From NCBI GenBank assembly GCA_019914995.1, contig CM034135.1, forward strand, positions 3,164,501 through 3,228,500: DNA of 64,000 nt, given 5' to 3'. This DNA is from Acanthochlamys bracteata. Its lineage: Eukaryota; Streptophyta; Magnoliopsida; Pandanales; Velloziaceae. The notes beneath the pieces are model-generated. The model was not told the DNA's origin, ran no database searches, and saw only the letters and a list, made by a program, of their open reading frames with translations. The translations under genes and the position numbers were made by a program. This document shows, piece after piece, positions 61,502 to 64,000 of this stretch; the first letter of the stretch is position 1; every line of letters begins with the position of its first letter.

Positions 61502-63577
61502 CTCTCTAAAGGAGTGAAACCTATTATTATCCCTAACAATTATCTCCCGGTTGGTAATCTTCGAAATAAGTTTAATGGCTGTATGGCAGTCATTACAGAC
61601 ACGGAGGTTCTTCACTACTCTAATGGTGTCATTTGGGCTCATACTTATCAGACCAAATGCAACAGCTAACTTCTCACTGTGATATCCCAATGTATGCTCC
61701 TTTTCTTCTTCCTCTACGTCAAACATGACCACATCTGTTGTTGGAACATACCCCAGTACCTTCAATTGTGTACCTAACTCATAGAGCTTTTCATAAATTT
61801 TTTCAGTCAAAGGATGAGAGTTATCACCTACGCGGAACTCATGAACAAGCCCATTCAGCTCAACCCAACTACAACCAGGTATCTTCTGGATTCCCCTTGC
61901 AATCATTATTTCCCGGAGTTTTTCTGCATCATTCCACCTGCCGTTCATTGACAAGATATTCGACAAGAGGACGTAGTTTCCTGAATTGTAAGGCTCTATC
62001 CTAATAAGTTGCTTCAGCACACGTTCAGCAAGATTGGTGTCACGGTGTAGCCTGCAACCGCCTAGTAGAGCACCCCATACAACAGCATTAGCTTCCATTG
62101 GCATCTTCTTAATCAACTGATAAGCATCTTCCAGAAGACCAGCACGACCAAGAAGATCAACCAGGCAGCCATAATGCTCTATTCTAGGTGTTATATTGTA
62201 CAGTCGGTTCATACTGTCAAAATATCGCTGCCCATCTTCAACTAGACCAGTGTGAGTGCAGCTACATAAGATTCCCATGAAGGTATTACCATCAGGCTTG
62301 ACCCCTAACTTCTCCATTTGAAGAAACAATGCAAAAGAGAGTTTCCCGTGTCCAGTCATACCAAACCCAGAGATCATAGCATTCCAAACAATAAGATCTC
62401 TTTTCTTCATAGCTTTAAACACATTCCAAGCCCTACTGATGCTTCCACACTTGGCATACATATCAATTAAAGTTGTTCCAAGCACTGGGTTTGAGAGGAT
62501 GTCATTGAGGTCCATCAACATACTTACTTCATGCCCCAACTCTAGTGCTCCCGACTTAGCACAAGAAGAAAGGGCGCCAACCATTGTATAACAATCAGGT
62601 CTTAAACCCGCATCTCTCATCTGAAAAAACAGCTGTAGCGCCTCCTCCGGCATCCCGTTCGATGAGTACCCACCAATTATGGCACTCCACGAAACAACAT
62701 CCTTCTCACCCATTCCATCAAACACTCTCTGAGCTCTCTCCATGCTCCCGCATTTGCTATACATATCAATAAGTGCTGTTGCAACAAACACATTCAAACC
62801 CACGCCCTTCTCCTCCACATACCCATGTACCCACTCCCCAGTCTTCAAATCACCCAACTGCGAACAAGCTGACAATACACGCACGAGCGTAAAACTATCC
62901 GGCTGAAGTCCATTCACCTCCAAAGCTTCCCTAAACAATCCCACCACTTTCTCCAACTCACCCACCTCCATGTACCCAGTAATAAGCGCAGTCCAAGAAA
63001 CAACATTTCTTTGTGGCATTTCATCGAACAAATTCTGGGCATCATCCAATTTCCCACATTTCGCATATAATGAAACCAAGCTAGTGCTCACAAATACATT
63101 CTTATCAAATCCAGACTTCGTTAGATGGGAATGAAGGCAAAGACCAAGTGGTAGATTCTGAACATGCGAAGCGGCTTTGAGCACGAAAGGGAAAGTGAAG
63201 TGATTAGGAGAAAGGTTAGTAGCGTGCATGGATGAGAAGAGATTGATTACTTCGTGAGACCGATCAAAAGCAACGAGACCACGGAGCATTGTGTTGTGAA
63301 GAAAAAGGGAGTGTCTTTCGCTCTGATCATGGGTTTTAGAGTAATTGGAGAAGAAAACAATGGCGACATTTGGGTGGGAGGAGAGAAAGCAGGAGCGGAG
63401 AAGGAGTGGGAGGTGGTGGTGGTGGTGGTGGAGAAGGTTGAGGCGGAGCAGAAGAGAGTAGAGGTGTTTGAGAGAGTTGATTGAGTGGTGTTTTGGGAAT
63501 TTTACAAGATGAAGGTTTAAGATTGAAGAAAAACTCGGTTGCGCCGGTGGCGGAGCAACAGCGATATCGGCGGACAT
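61472..63577 (-). CDS. PLS-class PPR protein with DYW domain (At3g08820-like)
   Basis: An intact intronless gene of 701 residues. The N-terminus includes a His-rich run (LLHHHHHH near 50-58). PLS-type repeats run from about 95 to 510 (for example NVVSWTALITGYMEVGELEK and DMYSKCGSMERAQRVFDGM). E/E+ segments follow, then the DYW domain (about 605-701) with the deaminase-like signature HSEKLAVAFGL (HxE), CNDCH (CxxC) and the terminal CSCNDYW. Such proteins act in plastids or mitochondria; each recognises specific RNA, and DYW domains catalyse C-to-U editing. It resembles Arabidopsis At3g08820. The organelle and target sites cannot be read from sequence. Its 3' end lies inside a tandem duplication. 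Confidence 0.94.
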   Translation of the reverse strand: MSADIAVAPPPAQPSFSSILNLHLVKFPKHHSINSLKHLYSLLLRLNLLHHHHHHLPLLLRSCFLSSHPNVAIVFFSNYSKTHDQSERHSLFLHNTMLRGLVAFDRSHEVINLFSSMHATNLSPNHFTFPFVLKAASHVQNLPLGLCLHSHLTKSGFDKNVFVSTSLVSLYAKCGKLDDAQNLFDEMPQRNVVSWTALITGYMEVGELEKVVGLFREALEVNGLQPDSFTLVRVLSACSQLGDLKTGEWVHGYVEEKGVGLNVFVATALIDMYSKCGSMERAQRVFDGMGEKDVVSWSAIIGGYSSNGMPEEALQLFFQMRDAGLRPDCYTMVGALSSCAKSGALELGHEVSMLMDLNDILSNPVLGTTLIDMYAKCGSISRAWNVFKAMKKRDLIVWNAMISGFGMTGHGKLSFALFLQMEKLGVKPDGNTFMGILCSCTHTGLVEDGQRYFDSMNRLYNITPRIEHYGCLVDLLGRAGLLEDAYQLIKKMPMEANAVVWGALLGGCRLHRDTNLAERVLKQLIRIEPYNSGNYVLLSNILSMNGRWNDAEKLREIMIARGIQKIPGCSWVELNGLVHEFRVGDNSHPLTEKIYEKLYELGTQLKVLGYVPTTDVVMFDVEEEEKEHTLGYHSEKLAVAFGLISMSPNDTIRVVKNLRVCNDCHTAIKLISKITNREIIVRDNNRFHSFREGYCSCNDYW

Positions 63578-64000
63578 GTAGTACTAGAGTACGATAAGTT
63601 CTCCGCGGGAGGTTTTTTTTGAAGTTTCTAATATATGTTTGGAACTACGCAATGTAGAGCTACTACTTACTTGTTTTAACTTTTGCAATATAGAACCTCT
63701 ATCTACTGTAATTTGCATGTGTTAAGAAGCAAGTTTCCAGAAATACATAACAATGAGTAAGGAACATACAATGAGGAACATGGAGCACCAACAAAAATGT
63801 GTAGGAGCAATTAAATACAACATAGGAAAGAATCTTATTTTTCGCAGATAATAAAATTGGTAAAGCTGCTACTGATTTCATCTATGTTTACAAGAAAGTG
63901 GAACGAAAATTGATGTTAAGCATAATACAAGAACAGATTTTTCATAGTAAGGCGCTTGAATGGAGGCTGATAATTATCAGTCAGATTTGGTCGTTCTAAA
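63578..64000. other. Right-edge noncoding stretch
   Basis: 5' flank of the PPR gene (which reads leftward), then intergenic DNA to the window end. No supportable gene was found. Confidence 0.6.

Noticed and set aside
62584..63484. Plus-strand frames over the PPR gene
   Set aside because: Antisense to an intact PPR-DYW gene; Val/Glu-rich runs mirror the His codons.

Overview
This window is nuclear DNA from a core eudicot plant. The genes have GT..AG introns, and the spaces between them are very AT-rich and packed with plant transposon remnants. The proteins belong to families with clear one-to-one Arabidopsis relatives (IMK2, SWC6, the At5g01670 aldo-keto reductase, WRKY33, the At3g08820 PPR protein). 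I cannot name the species or family from sequence alone. There is no sign of bacterial, organellar or viral gene organisation. All exon joins were worked out by eye from splice consensus, reading phase and family similarity; no transcript data or database search was used.

Layout, left to right. 0-10 kb: an IMK2-type LRR receptor pseudokinase (+), then the SWR1-complex subunit SWC6 (-), rebuilt here from four exons. 10-18 kb: an Abraxas/FAM175-like MPN protein (+), divergent from SWC6, followed by a long stretch of local tandem duplications and a kelch-repeat pseudogene fragment (-). 18-20.3 kb: a nine-exon aldo-keto reductase (+) with an intact catalytic tetrad. 20-34 kb: gene-poor DNA with one intact single-exon DUF4228/PADRE gene (+), two neighbouring related fold-back elements, a rearranged TRIM retroelement with an extra inverted LTR, and a decayed hAT transposase. 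34-50.6 kb: three tandem cation/H+ exchanger (CHX) genes, all (-) with the same three-exon structure; the first and second are separated by a 5.1-kb degenerate Copia retrotransposon. 53-55.4 kb: a group I WRKY gene of WRKY33 type (-). 57-58.4 kb: a papain-like protease pseudogene split by a second, older TRIM copy. 59.7-63.6 kb: a small HMA-domain protein (-) and a DYW-class PPR protein (-) whose 3' end has been tandemly duplicated.

The genes do not form a pathway. They are ordinary independent plant loci, and the only local family is the CHX cluster. I found no convincing new multi-gene system. The most unusual observations are: loss of the conserved TM5-region Asn-Asp pair in all three CHX copies; a TRIM insertion whose two outer ends are the same LTR end in inverted orientation inside one 5-bp target duplication; the older TRIM in the signal-peptide region of a dead protease gene; a duplicated 'ghost' DYW tail beside the PPR gene; and paired hairpin MITE-like elements of one family.
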